From the NCBI GenBank assembly GCA_003586115.2, contig QVOM02000034.1, positions 113,652,253-113,716,252 on the forward strand: a stretch of 64,000 nt of DNA, in the 5' to 3' direction. The notes under the pieces were generated by a model. The model made no database searches. It was not told the DNA's origin and was given only the letters and a program-made list of their open reading frames with translations. The DNA is from Salvator merianae (taxonomy: Eukaryota; Chordata; Lepidosauria; Squamata; Teiidae). Position numbers and translations under genes: made by a program. Positions 1 to 9,411 of the stretch are shown here, one piece after another (positions within the stretch are counted from its first letter, which is position 1; every line of letters starts with the position of its first letter).

Positions 1-2157
1 ACCCCCCCCCCAAGTTTCCCCCTTTTCACAGACCTCTCCATGCTTTTGTGCTACTCTTGAATTGTGCAATTGCAATGAAGCAGAAATCACTATTTGCCCT
101 TTAAGAAACTTTATTATGTGGTATATGTGGTATTAAAGGTCTGCTTGTGTAGATACAGGCTGGAGGGAGAGAAAGAGCAAATGGCAAATGACTAGGAATA
201 CTGCCAAGTGAATCCATGTTTTGAGACAGCAGCAGAGATATATGGAGGGTGGAGCTTGACTTGTCCACCCCTGTGAAGTCAAGATTTGAACGTTGGGACT
301 GCAGCCAACCACTGACTGCACAGGGAGGTGAATTTGGCGAGGGCTGGAGGCAGAAAAGGTATGGTTTCCACATGGGAAACATCATGGGAAACATCAGTGT
401 GAGAACAAGCAAGTCTGAATTGAGTCTGTGTTAAAATGAAAATGTGGGAACGATCAGAAGACAAACTCAGTTCTCATACTCTTCCAATACGGATTAAATT
501 TATGATGTCAGGCTGTGTCTCTAGTGGGTTTTGGGAGGAGACTTCTCTGTTTTCATTTGCTATAATCAAAGAAGCAGGTGGGGGCTACACTGGGCGAGTG
601 TGGTAAAAAATGTTTCAATAATAATATTTTTTCCTGTTTTATACACACACATCTCCCCCAGCATGCTTTTGGTTGTGGAATATATCTTTCATTTGTCTTG
701 ATTTCTTCAAAGTCAGGATTTCCTTTAGGGGGAGGGATCAGATTACTGCAGTAAATGCCATTATCGCTACTCAGAATATTTATTTAGGGCTTAAAAGTTT
801 TTCAGCAATTTGATGTCACAGCAGACACTTCCTGCTTGAGGATGTGACCATACTAGAATTTAAAATCTCTTTTTCCACTCCATAGATACAGAATATTTTT
901 GACAGGGGGTGGAAATCCCAAATGATTTGTAATCACTTTTTGCTGAGAATGGGTGCCTCTTCCCCTTTGAAAATGGAAGCCCATTTTAAGTTAAAAGTCC
1001 AATGAAACCTACGGTGTTGGAAAATGGGATGTGGTTGATGTTGCTCACATTGTCACTGTTAGGCCTCAACTGAAATGCCATTGCAATGTGAAGGACATAT
1101 TTGCTGACCTTCCCAATCAGCAGCAACAGAATCCTCCCAAAAATGTTCTCAGGGGAAGGCAAATATGGGACCACAAATCACAGAGACAGTCATCAGTCTG
1201 CTTATGCCTACACTTCTGATGGAGCTAGCTTAATTTTGGGGCGAGGGGAAGAGAAGGAGTGCCATTTTCTGTTCCACCTTTATTTCTTAGCAAGGAGGTG
1301 CCATTTCCCATGACATTCCCATGCAAGATGGAAAGGACCTCTGCAAGTGAATGCATGGAAAATGCCTTGCATGATAGCTTTGAAGGCACCCACTGCCACC
1401 AAAAATGGACATGAGGTGACAGCAGGTGTCTTCTTTGACCATCAGAGGCACCTGGAAAAGGTAAATGAAGACACATCTTCTGTCTGGTCTAATGAGATTT
1501 CAGATATACTGAAACTTCCAATGTCCTTTATTGTGAAGAATGAAGATCCTAAAAAAAATGAGTGTATCATTAAAATGTTGCTGCAGTAATTTTATAATGT
1601 ATGAAGTCTTTCATCTTAGTTTATATGTTGGATATGGAACTCAAGTGTGGCGGATTATGAATTTTAACAGGGTCAGTTTGTCCATTACTAAACATATTGT
1701 AAAGCATTCCAGTATAACTCTTTCCCCTGCGGTGTGTTAAATAATATTTTTTGGGAAATATTACACATAAGTACCTGCTGACAATATAATAGTCTTTTCT
1801 GTGCAATCATTTAGCAACTTTGCTAAAGTGTTCCAAATGGTCACCATCAACAATAGCCTACTGTGAAAATAAAAAACTTCTCTTCTCTTTGATTTTCAGA
1901 GAGAATCTCAATGAAATTTAAACATGGATTTAAACATAGATTATTGTCAGCTGTGCTCACTGAATGCAACCAAAGTTTTTCTTATAACTAAAGAACTACT
2001 AAACCAAAATTTTGGAAATAAATATCTAAAGACTTCTACAGCTACTCTTGATGGAATTTCTAAACTATTTAAAAATATAGCAGTCCATGGTGTTTATTTA
2101 TATATACATTTATTTAGTTATAAGATTGCTGTTCTTCCTTCAAAATGTTTTTCCTAA
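1..2157. other. AT-rich non-coding DNA, nothing recognised
   Basis: No gene, repeat family or RNA is recognised here. The open frames are short (the longest is about 100 codons), overlap each other on both strands and have no familiar motif. A C-run at the extreme left and ordinary A/T-rich sequence are all that is visible. Distant or decayed repeats cannot be excluded without a library search. Confidence 0.5.
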
Positions 2158-2280
2158 ATGTAAAAAAAAGAAGAAAGAAAGAAAATGAAAAAGAAAAAGA
2201 GAAAAGGCTCACACCCACAGAAAATGGGGGAAAAAAAGGAAAAAGGAAAGAAAAGAAAAAGAAAAGAAAAAGACATATGA
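2158..2280. repeat. A/G-rich low-complexity tract
   Basis: The plus strand is almost purely purine over about 120 bases, with irregular GAAA and GAAAA units broken by a short non-repetitive patch near 2210-2230. It does not form a clean microsatellite. It may be a decayed poly(A) or GAAA tail, but no retroelement body is recognised beside it. Confidence 0.7.
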
Positions 2281-2574
2281 AATAAATGTGTCAGTGAATA
2301 CAGTTTATGGAAATCTTTATTACAGTTCTCATTTATTGTAATTTGTAGTTATATTTACAATCCATCACACTAGGCTTTATTAATATCAACAAGGTATATA
2401 CACAACAAATGAAAAGTGCAGCCATAATTGGAATCTTAGGGCCTTTATGCACTTGACAGTCTAGAATGGTACAAATCCATCTGCATTGTGAGGGCTGAAA
2501 CAGCCCTATACCAGGCCTCCAGCACTCACAGTGTGGATGGCCAGCCTATCCAACATGACAGCAGCTGTGGCAAT

Positions 2575-3192
2575 GGGCCTTTTCGCACTGAGCTCGGTAG
2601 ACCGTTCCCCGTAGTCGGCTTTGAACCGGAGAGGTTGGGGAACGCTTGGTGCCATTCGCACTCCCGGCCAGCGGAACGGACCCGAAGCCGACCAGCAGAG
2701 GGAACAGTGCGAATGGTAGCCGCTAGTTCCGTACCCGCTTCGCACCCGCTTTGAACCCACTTCGCACCTTCGCACCCACTTCGTACCCGCTTCGCACCTT
2801 CGCACCCACTTCGTACCCAGAGGTCTGGTTACGAAGCCGGCTTCGTACCGGCAGCTCGGTTACTCAGCCGAAAGGGCTATCCTGGGTACGAAGTTTCGTG
2901 CCGGGTTACGAAGCAGCGGAGCGGGGTACGAAAACTTTGCACCCCGGATGCAAAGCAGCGGAGCGCGCATTCATAGCCGCAACAGCCACGCCCGACGCCG
3001 AGGCAAACAGTGAGAAAGCACCATGCCCGATCTTCGCTCCATCGTGCAGGTCGGGATGAAGACATCATGTTTGTTGTCTTGCCTTATTCGGCTTCGGGTT
3101 CGAATCGGGTGAGGCGTGCGCCCGCGGCAGTGCGAAAGCTCCGTTCCAGCAAGCGGACTGGAACAGTCTACCACTACAGTGCGAAAAGGCCC
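2575..3192. mobile_element. CpG-rich nested transposon with GGGCC inverted ends
   Basis: The left end GGGCCTTTTCGCACTG and right end CAGTGCGAAAAGGCCC are perfect 16-bp inverted repeats. The flanks duplicate either AAT (3 bp, ends taken as GGGCC) or CAATG (5 bp, ends taken as GGCC). The two readings cannot be separated, because the outer element supplies a shared base. The interior is strikingly rich in CpG (TTCG, ACGAAG, GCGGAGCG words), unlike the CpG-poor surroundings. It also carries a short tandem array at about 2745-2822. No transposase or other protein is recognised in the overlapping frames. Confidence 0.8.
2745..2822 (+). repeat. Short CpG-rich tandem repeat
   Basis: Words of the form CTTCGCACC, CACTTCGTACCC and GCTTCGCACC repeat about six times with small changes. 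A longer unit of about 32 bases is seen twice, near 2760 and 2791. The array lies inside the nested CpG-rich element, and related GTACGAAG words in inverted orientation follow between 2830 and 2935. It looks like internal expansion of the transposon. Confidence 0.7.
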
Positions 3193-3389
3193 AATGTCCA
3201 GTCATTGCCATGGTGTTCAGAGACATGGTGTATAACTGTGCAGCCACAGTTGTGCCATGCCATCAACTCACAGCATTCATACCCGGAAGAAGGTGTGAAT
3301 GCTGCTGACTGGGAGCAATCTAGGCACTTCCAGTTAGCATTCAGGAGTGGCTGTAGCTCACTCACTAACAGGTAAGTGTGAACAGGCCC

Positions 3390-3913
3390 TTTATCTTTCA
3401 ACCAGTTTGTCCTCATTTGCTATAGCCATCATATCCATGTATTTAGCATTGTATCTATACTTCTGAACAAAACAAAGTGATCCCCTTGCAGTGATTCCTG
3501 CTTGCAAGTTGTTGGCACTATACTTCAAAGAGAAAAGAGACCACAACTCTAGCATATACATATAACAGCAGGAATATAAGAGCAGCATTATGAAAAGTAA
3601 TACAATAAAACGTGTCAGTCTTTAAGTTATAATTCCAGAAAGTTTTTATTGTAAAGAATATGTTCTTATGCAATTAACAGAAAGTCAGAGACCTGCTTTG
3701 TGGTTAAGCTATATCCCACACCTGGTTTGGTAGTCAAAGGAAGATTTGGATCAGAACTGTAGGATGGCAGAGGTCGGATGGGAACAGTGATTCCAGTTTG
3801 TGCATGTAGAAGTGAAGATTTAAGTCAGCCTATTGAGGTACCTCTGCTGCATGCACTTCTGATTAATGAGGCCATTGCTGAGAGGCTGGGAGCAAACTTC
3901 ACTAGCAAGCTTT
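3390..3913. other. Non-coding DNA, nothing recognised
   Basis: AT-rich sequence between a DNA transposon and a solo LTR. No coding, RNA or repeat signature is recognised. The last few bases, CAGAG at 3914-3918, belong to the LTR target duplication. Confidence 0.5.
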
Positions 3914-3981
3914 CAGAGTGTTATGTCCCAGGCAGGCTGACAAATGGGGGCCAAGGCAAACCTCAGTAACAGAGAAGTCCT

Positions 3982-3987
3982 TTTATT
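3982..3987 (-). terminator. LTR polyadenylation signal
   Basis: AATAAA on the minus strand, about 60 bases before the LTR 3' end and about 270 bases downstream of the TATA box. The position fits an R-U5 boundary near 3965. Confidence 0.6.
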
Positions 3988-4251
3988 AACAGTCCGGGTC
4001 ATAACAGGGAGGCAGCAGGAGTTGAGAAGCAAATAAAGCTGAAGGAGTAAGAGAAGCCATAGTCAAAGTCCAGTCCAAGTTCAAACAGGGTTGTAGTCAC
4101 CGAAGCAAACAAAATCCAGGGATTAAGAGAAGCCGAAGTCAAAACACAGTCCAAACAAAGTGTCAAGGTTCTAGAAGCCAGGAGATCAGAATAGCAGGAT
4201 GCACGGATGGAAAGCAGTTGCTGACCATGCCTGGGCTGCAGTTTCTGTGTA

Positions 4252-4261
4252 GTATTTATAC
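4252..4261 (-). promoter_or_regulatory. LTR TATA box
   Basis: TATAAATAC reads on the minus strand, about 295 bases inside the LTR and upstream of the inferred R region. Together with the AATAAA at 3982-3987 it gives a normal LTR order. Whether it is still used is unknown. Confidence 0.65.
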
Positions 4262-4822
4262 TGCAGGATCATCTTCTCCCAGGTGTGAGCTTGGGTGTGG
4301 CTGGCTTCTGCCAGATTGCTTACACAAGCTCAGCTGAGCCCTGCGTTTGGCCCTTCTTCTTTCTATGGCTGTAAGTGGGATGTTTGCAGGAACCTCTGAT
4401 GTTTCCAAAACATTTCCTGCCGATGTTTGTGCTTTGTCCTCAGGGATGGTGATAAGATGTCTAGGCTCTGTGCCACCTGGAGCTGCCTGCTCAACATCTA
4501 CACAGCTCTCAGGCTGAACACCGCCCTCATCCTCAGAGTCCGAGGCACTCATAACACAGAGTTCCAGTTCTCAAGACGGGAAAATGTCGCCTGGTCAGTT
4601 GTGATAGGGTTTCAGGTTTATGATTGATGATGTGGAGGATTACATTTCAGAATCAAATTGAATTGAAATAATTAAGAGCTCCTTTTTGAGTTCAAAAGCA
4701 AAATGGCAGAGGTGGGTGAGAGTTTGATAAAAACAAATAGAGGCGGTTATATCAAGTTTTGTTAGCAATGCTTTAAATAATCTGACTAAGTCAGACATTA
4801 CTGAGGTACAGGCATGGTTGAT

Positions 4823-5603
4823 GGGCCTTTCTGCACTGCCTGACCATGATCCAAATCAGTGAGTTTGCACCAGTGAGGTCCACAGCAAAGCATGGTCTGG
4901 AATAATACCATCTGCAAAAATAGTGCTCGTCCAAACCAACCCCTGCACTGGCATCAAAGCTCATATGAGCTCCAGAGTCAGCCTCTGATGCCTCTGAACA
5001 GCTAGAAACAAAGGACCTTTTCACACTTTCCACCATGGAACAGTCCCCACAGTGCAGCAGTCATCTACACTGTGAGGGATGGGACATTCCAGAAATGGGC
5101 TCCCAGCACTTGCAGTGCAAATGTTGGCCACTCTGCCATGACAATTGCTGGAAAAATGCCCAGCCACTGCTGTGGTGACTGGGGATGTGCAGCCACAGCT
5201 GTGTCATGCAGCATTCACACCCAGAAGGAAGTGCAAATGCTGCATACCAGGAGTGATCCAGCTGCTCCCAGTACAGTTGTGGAGCACAATTTTGTTCTCC
5301 ACAGCTAGTAGCAATCTGGAGCAGCTGTAGCTGCTTGGACGTCTGTGCAATGCAGACACACTTCACTAGTGAGTGTGTAGATACTAGTGAGAAGTGTGAA
5401 TAGGCTCAAAGGTTCCTAGTCTCAGGGCCTCCAGGGAGCTCATTTGGGCAGTGCTTTCTGCATGCATTTGTGTTCCAGACTAGGCCAAGCTGGTACACTG
5501 GTTGTCCCCCTGATCTGGATTATGCTACATCCTGTATGGACAAAGCATATCTGTAGTTGGTGGGACATCCCTTATTCTGCACTAACACGCACAAAGAAGG
5601 TCC
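4823..5603 (+). mobile_element. Family B DNA transposon with nested family A copy
   Basis: The left end GGGCCTTTCTGCACTGCC and the right end, ending GCACAAAGAAGGTCC at 5603 and followed by TTA, are imperfect inverted repeats. The left outer flank (GAT) does not match TTA, so the left boundary is less certain. Family B shares GATCTGGAT and ATCCTGT words with elements ending at 12065 and 23534, which also stop directly before TTA. A family A copy (5013-5407) interrupts it. No coding capacity is seen. Confidence 0.55.
5013..5407 (+). mobile_element. Family A DNA transposon copy
   Basis: It starts GGACCTTTTCACACTTTCC and ends with GAAGTGTGAATAGGCTC, with AAA on both sides (5010-5012 and 5408-5410). 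The interior carries the family words GCACTTGCAGTGCAAATG, CCACTGCTGTGGTGAC, ATTCACACCCAGAAG and a right-hand CTAGTGAG motif. It is about 395 bp long and non-coding. It lies inside a family B element, so it inserted later. Confidence 0.75.
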
Positions 5604-7066
5604 TTAGTGCACTTGTTAGTAAGGAATATGAACAGTAGGCCAGTGGAGGGAAAACACAAGTACAAATTAAGGGGGAAGTGTGTGTTTGCCAAACTAGATA
5701 AGACACAAGGGTAACTTGTTCCTGAAAACCTGATGTAATTTTGAAATAATTCACTGTCTAAAAGTAGAGGAATGTGCCAATAAGAAGAAGAATCTGCTAG
5801 TGGAGACCAGCAAGCATACTAGGAACATCCCTTCTGTATGCTCTGTGTGGAAGGGAGGCTGCTAGTATGCTTGTTGGTTTGATATTCTGGCCAGTGTGGA
5901 ATCATCCATAGAATGAGCTTACAGGAGTCTTTGCCCAAAACCAAAGAAAGTTGGACACCCACATGTTGTTATTATTGCTTTTACTAAAGGGAAAAAAAGA
6001 AAAAAAAAACACTTTAGGAAGGATGGTGAAAGTATGACCGTAATACAGGATCATTTCCTTAGAATGTTCAGAAAGAGATCCCTCCTCTGCTTGGTAACAG
6101 ATGCCATCTGGAATACAGGGCTGTGGTTTCATTGTTTTTTTCCCCAGAAAATATAATGATATGTCATGAAGGGAAAACACCGAACACATCAATGGTTCAG
6201 GAAGGAGAGGAGCTATTAAGGACTCTAAGCATTGCCCCAGTAAATCAGAAAGAAAAGACAGAAGGACAACACAATAATAGAGATAAAAGGGATGCAGCAT
6301 CACAAATACAAAAGAAAACAAGACAGAATAAAACTCAAACAGGATCAAGTGAGGCTAGAATAATAACAAGAAAAGGCACACTAACCTATGTGAAAGATGA
6401 AGATGCCTTCACTAGGAGGGACTCTGAAAATGAAAGAGAGAACTGAAGTAAGAAGTGGGGGGAAGGATCTATGAATATTAAAGAGGAAAGGATTAAATAT
6501 CTATAGAGTTATAAAGATGTTAGGGGAATAGAAAGGAAGGAAAGGGGGTATTGTGAGAAAGTTAGACTTATAATTAAGAGAGGATATTATAGGAAATCAA
6601 AAGAGTTATGATTGTAGAAATGTATGACACGATGGTGTATAGAAATATAGATAAAAGACAGTTGGTGGATGTAAAGGGGGAGGATTTGGACAAATACATG
6701 TGGAGTTGGAAAGAGGAAAAATAGATGAAAGTGAGGCAGGTATAATAGATAAAGTTGAGATATATTGATAGGTTGAGATAGAGGATATTATATATAGTGA
6801 AGGAGTAAACAGAAAACAGGAAGCAAAAGAAGGTAAAGGCAAGTTGAAATTGATAACGTAAGCCTAGCCTTTAAATCATTTTAAAATGATTTTAAAATAT
6901 AAGCATGAAATAAACAAATTTTGCTTCATAAATAAAATTATGTACAGCTTCATAAGTGTACAATTAAAACTATTGAGTGTCTTAGATATATTTATAGGAC
7001 TATATAGAATTTTTTTTTTAAAAAGTAGACAGAAATGCAAATGCACATTCACATTCATATTCACAA
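5604..7066. other. Non-coding, purine-rich DNA, possible old L1
   Basis: No gene is recognised. From about 6150 to 6850 the plus strand is strongly A/G-rich, with many GAAA, AGAG and GGA words. A 107-codon plus frame (6123-6446) has charged, low-complexity composition. This composition resembles decayed L1 5' or ORF1 sequence of reptiles, and a real L1 ORF2 remnant follows at 7770 on the same strand, but no diagnostic L1 motif is visible in this stretch. Confidence 0.4.
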
Positions 7067-7171
7067 ATATATAGATATAGATATAGATAGATATAGGTAT
7101 AGGTATAGGTATAGGTATAGGTATAGGTATAGGTATAGGTATAGGTATAGATATAGATATAGATAGGTAGG
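7067..7171 (+). repeat. Hexanucleotide (ATAGGT)n / (ATAGAT)n array
   Basis: A core of about ten ATAGGT units is flanked on both sides by ATAGAT variants. The symmetric arrangement suggests slippage within an ATAGAT array followed by spread of a G variant. The translated tyrosine/leucine and isoleucine/proline frames are artefacts of the repeat. Confidence 0.95.
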
Positions 7172-7302
7172 AAAGTGACACCAAAACGTATTATGAAAAG
7201 AATAAGGCAACAGGTATAAGCATGTTCTTCCAGGAGCTGACATTGGGCAGGACATCTGTGAAGTGTGACCTGGGTCCTCTGCCAGATACAGTATCTTCCC
7301 CA

Positions 7303-7408
7303 TGAAGAAGAAGAAGAAGAAGAAGAAGAAGAAGAAGAAGAAGAAGAAGAAGAAGAAGAAGAAGAAGAAGAAGAAGAAGAAGAAGAAGAAGAAGAAGAAG
7401 AAGAAGAA
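7303..7408 (+). repeat. (GAA)n trinucleotide array, about 35 units
   Basis: An uninterrupted GAA/AAG array of about 106 bases. It abuts the 3' tail of a minus-strand SINE (7409-7681), whose other copy at 59661 keeps only GAAGAAGAA at the same position. The array is therefore an expanded SINE tail. The poly-Glu, poly-Lys and poly-Leu frames across it are artefacts. Confidence 0.95.
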
Positions 7409-7681
7409 TTTGGTTTTTATAGCCCGCTTTTCTCAGCCAAAGCTGACTCAAAGCGGCTTACAAGGTTATTTTTCACCCGAAGGCTTACATCTATCTATCT
7501 TCTGCATCACACAAAGTGATGCTCCCTATTTATCTACTTGCAATTACTTACTTTTGAACAGCTAGGTTGACTGGAGCTAGAGGTCAGTAGAGGGAACTCA
7601 TCCCCTCTACATGCAGACAAGGGCCTCGAACTCTGATCCTCCTATTGAAAGATCAGTGCCTTAGCCACTTGCGTCACCATG
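7409..7681 (-). mobile_element. tRNA-derived SINE, near full length
   Basis: The minus strand begins with a tRNA-like head (CATGGTGACGCAAGTGG then CTAAGGCACTGATC). It has an A-box-like GTGGCTAAGG and a B-box-like AGTTCGAGGC near 7625-7635, giving an internal RNA polymerase III promoter. A unique body follows, then a tail with GTAAGCCGCTTTGAGTC, AGCGGGCTATAAAAACC and (TTC)n. The tail resembles the L2-like LINE tails elsewhere in the window (GTAAGCCACCCTG and GGGTGGCAT words), which suggests mobilisation by that LINE. A second copy lies at 59661-59938 and is very similar. Confidence 0.85.
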
Positions 7682-7769
7682 AGGGACTAATGGGAGGGAA
7701 GAAGAGATGTGGGATGGGGAGAAAAAAGAAGAAACACAGAAGAAGAGAGGTTCCACCAAACAACTAACT

Positions 7770-8239
7770 ACAGACTTGGATACAACAAACATATAGTTAT
7801 TAAAAAGCAGATATATCAAAATCATATATCTGTGGGACATGGCCACACAATGTCAACAGACTACATGGGAAGAATAAGAAAATAATATAAGAATAATGTA
7901 AGGATATAAATTCTTATTGCTGGCAGCAGTGTGGTAAGAAAGGCAAATGTCTGCCTATGTGGTGGGAGTGTCTAGAGGTGACAAAATTTTGGGAGACTAT
8001 TGAGAGGAAAATTAACAAAATGTTGGGGACAAATATTAGATGGGTGAAATAAATACATTTTTTTAGAATTTGTAAAGATCAACATTTAGCAGGAGAAGAT
8101 AAATGCATTGTAAATTAGCTGATAATAGAAAGATAAAGAGAAATGGGAAAATCATAGGTAGCATAATTATATCTGAGAGCAGATAACCCTTGAATATGTC
8201 AGAGATAAAAATGGTAAAATATGAAGTGTATAAAATATG
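7770..8239 (+). pseudogene. L1 ORF2 C-terminus, interrupted
   Basis: A decayed L1 LINE reverse-transcriptase protein, C-terminal part. Around 7905-8050 the frame reads SYCWQQCGKKGKCLPMWWEC followed by LEVTKFWETIERKINKM, which matches the L1 cysteine-rich C-terminal motif (CWxC...HxWWxC...FW). Stops and frameshifts lie upstream. The frame reaches KMVKYEVY at about 8226 and is then broken by a different retroelement. Its continuation, EYKVYASFHKKWEEL, resumes at about 9412. Confidence 0.75.
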
Positions 8240-8954
8240 AATGAATGAATTTGAATGAATTTATTTGTACGGTCAATGACCAGAATCAAGATACATAAAA
8301 ATTCCTTAGCATATTCAAAATCAACATATAAAAATAATGTACAAAATATAAAGATATGATTATAAAATGTCAATAGTAATAAAAATTTAAAAGATATGAT
8401 TATAAAATGTCATAGTAATAAAAATTTAAAATATACAGTTTGTCAACATTATCTAATTTATCTGAGGACCCTGGCTGTTACTTGTGGTTGCTTTTGTTCT
8501 TAATTTGATTGCTAATGCACAAAACCTGGCTGCATTTATAGTATTCTGGAATTGGTTGTCTTCTAGTAGATGTTTCAGGCAATGCTCTTCTCCCTTATCT
8601 AGAATTTGGGACACAATAGGGGTGATAAAGGTTGCACGTGCCTCCTCATAAAAGTGACAATGTAATATGGTGTGAGCAACATTTTCCACCTGATTCAGTC
8701 CACATGGGCATGTTTGTTCTAGATAGGGAACACCCTTGAATCTGCCCTGGAGGAGAGCTAAGGGCAGTACATTGAATCTCGCCGAGGTAAATGCCTTCCT
8801 TTGTTTAGGAATGTGCAGTTTGTGGAGATATCTTGCTAGGGTAAGTAACTTTGCATTTTCTTTTATGATTGGGTGTCTGGCTACATCACTCAAATGGTCT
8901 TGAAAGTCCATGTCCCACAGTCTTTGCTTGACAGTGTCCCTAGCTCTATCATAT
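8240..8954 (-). pseudogene. Non-LTR retrotransposon 3' half, twin-primed copy
   Basis: Minus-strand 3' part of a non-LTR element. The frame from about 8954 down to 8453 is open for over 150 codons. It contains RDTVKQRLWDMDFQDH and a CCHC-like C-terminal cluster (CPCGLNQVENVAHTILHC). An AT-rich 3' UTR follows with a 40-base unit repeated twice (8350-8389 and 8390-8428), ending in an ATTC-repeat tail at 8240-8267. It joins its own inverted 5' part at 8955. The family looks like an R4/Dong-type or related LINE, but I cannot assign the clade firmly. Confidence 0.65.
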
Positions 8955-9411
8955 CCTAGGTATAATTTTTAACTCAAGGATCAATTGGTCCAGACACATC
9001 AAAAGTGTCACAGCAAATGGCCAAAGGAATGTTAAAGCAATTATAAGGTTTTACTATAAGAGCGGCAGACAATTCCTTCCAGCAGCCACTCAAGTTTTTG
9101 CAACAAACGTCATCCCTCAGCTCTTATATGGCTCTCAGGTGTGCACACCTAAAAACATCTCTTCTCTGGAAACACTGCAAATCAAATTTCTCCGTACAAT
9201 TTTAGGACTGTCAACTTGTGTTTCCAATGCTGTGGTCCAATTAGAGCTAGGCCAAACCATAATCGAGACCCAGTTGTGGATTTTTAAGATCCAGTACTGG
9301 CTAAAGCTGATCTTTTCTCCAACCGGGTTAGCTCCTCTGACACTACTAGACCCCTGCCAAACAAAATGGAAACTGACATTGGAGGAGAAGTTGAGAAGTT
9401 TAGGACTTACA
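8955..9411 (+). pseudogene. Inverted 5' part of the same non-LTR element
   Basis: The plus strand encodes YLGIIFNSRINWSRHIKSV, then ATNVIPQLLYGSQV and a later KFLRTILGLSTCVSNAVVQL. This is the segment between the reverse transcriptase and the C-terminal cysteine cluster in several LINE clades. It is open to about 9411. It lies head to head with the 3' half, and the junction is the palindrome CCTAGG at 8955-8960. In the intact element this protein segment would directly precede the segment at 8240-8954, as expected for 5' inversion by twin priming. Confidence 0.65.

Larger units (their letters stand above)
2439..3389 (+). mobile_element. Family A DNA transposon (Harbinger-like), interrupted
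   Basis: A non-autonomous DNA transposon. The left end GGGCCTTTATGCACTTGAC pairs with the inverted right end that closes in GTGTGAACAGGCCC at 3389. The flanks are TTA on the left and TTT on the right, one mismatch from a 3-bp target duplication. Internal motifs shared with other copies include GACAGCAGCTG, GCCATGGTG and a right part rich in CAGTCA and GCATTC words. A second element (2575-3192) sits inside. Removing it restores the family sequence between the AGCTGTGG and GTCCAGTC words. GGGCC termini with 3-bp A/T-rich duplications suggest PIF/Harbinger. No transposase frame is present, so the superfamily is an inference. Confidence 0.7.
3919..4556 (-). mobile_element. Solo LTR, probably Ty3/gypsy-like
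   Basis: A 638-bp long terminal repeat on the minus strand. Its termini are TGTTATG and CATAACA, and perfect 5-bp target duplications CAGAG flank it (3914-3918 and 4557-4561). A TATA box TATAAATA reads on the minus strand near 4252-4261. An AATAAA polyadenylation signal lies at 3982-3987 on the same strand. This gives U3 at about 4260-4556, R between TATA and polyA site, and a short U5 ending at 3919. No internal gag or pol lies on either side, so it is a solo LTR left by recombination between two LTRs. A 98-codon frame opens just inside the 5' end (4552 down to 4256) and could be the end of an internal frame that ran into the 3' LTR. Gypsy is preferred over ERV on weak grounds. Confidence 0.85.

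Noticed and set aside
7303..7408. CRISPR-like repeat array
   Set aside because: A plain trinucleotide microsatellite in vertebrate DNA, with no spacers.
7265..7565. Poly-Glu and poly-Lys open frames
   Set aside because: They are translations of the GAA array and adjoining SINE, not proteins.
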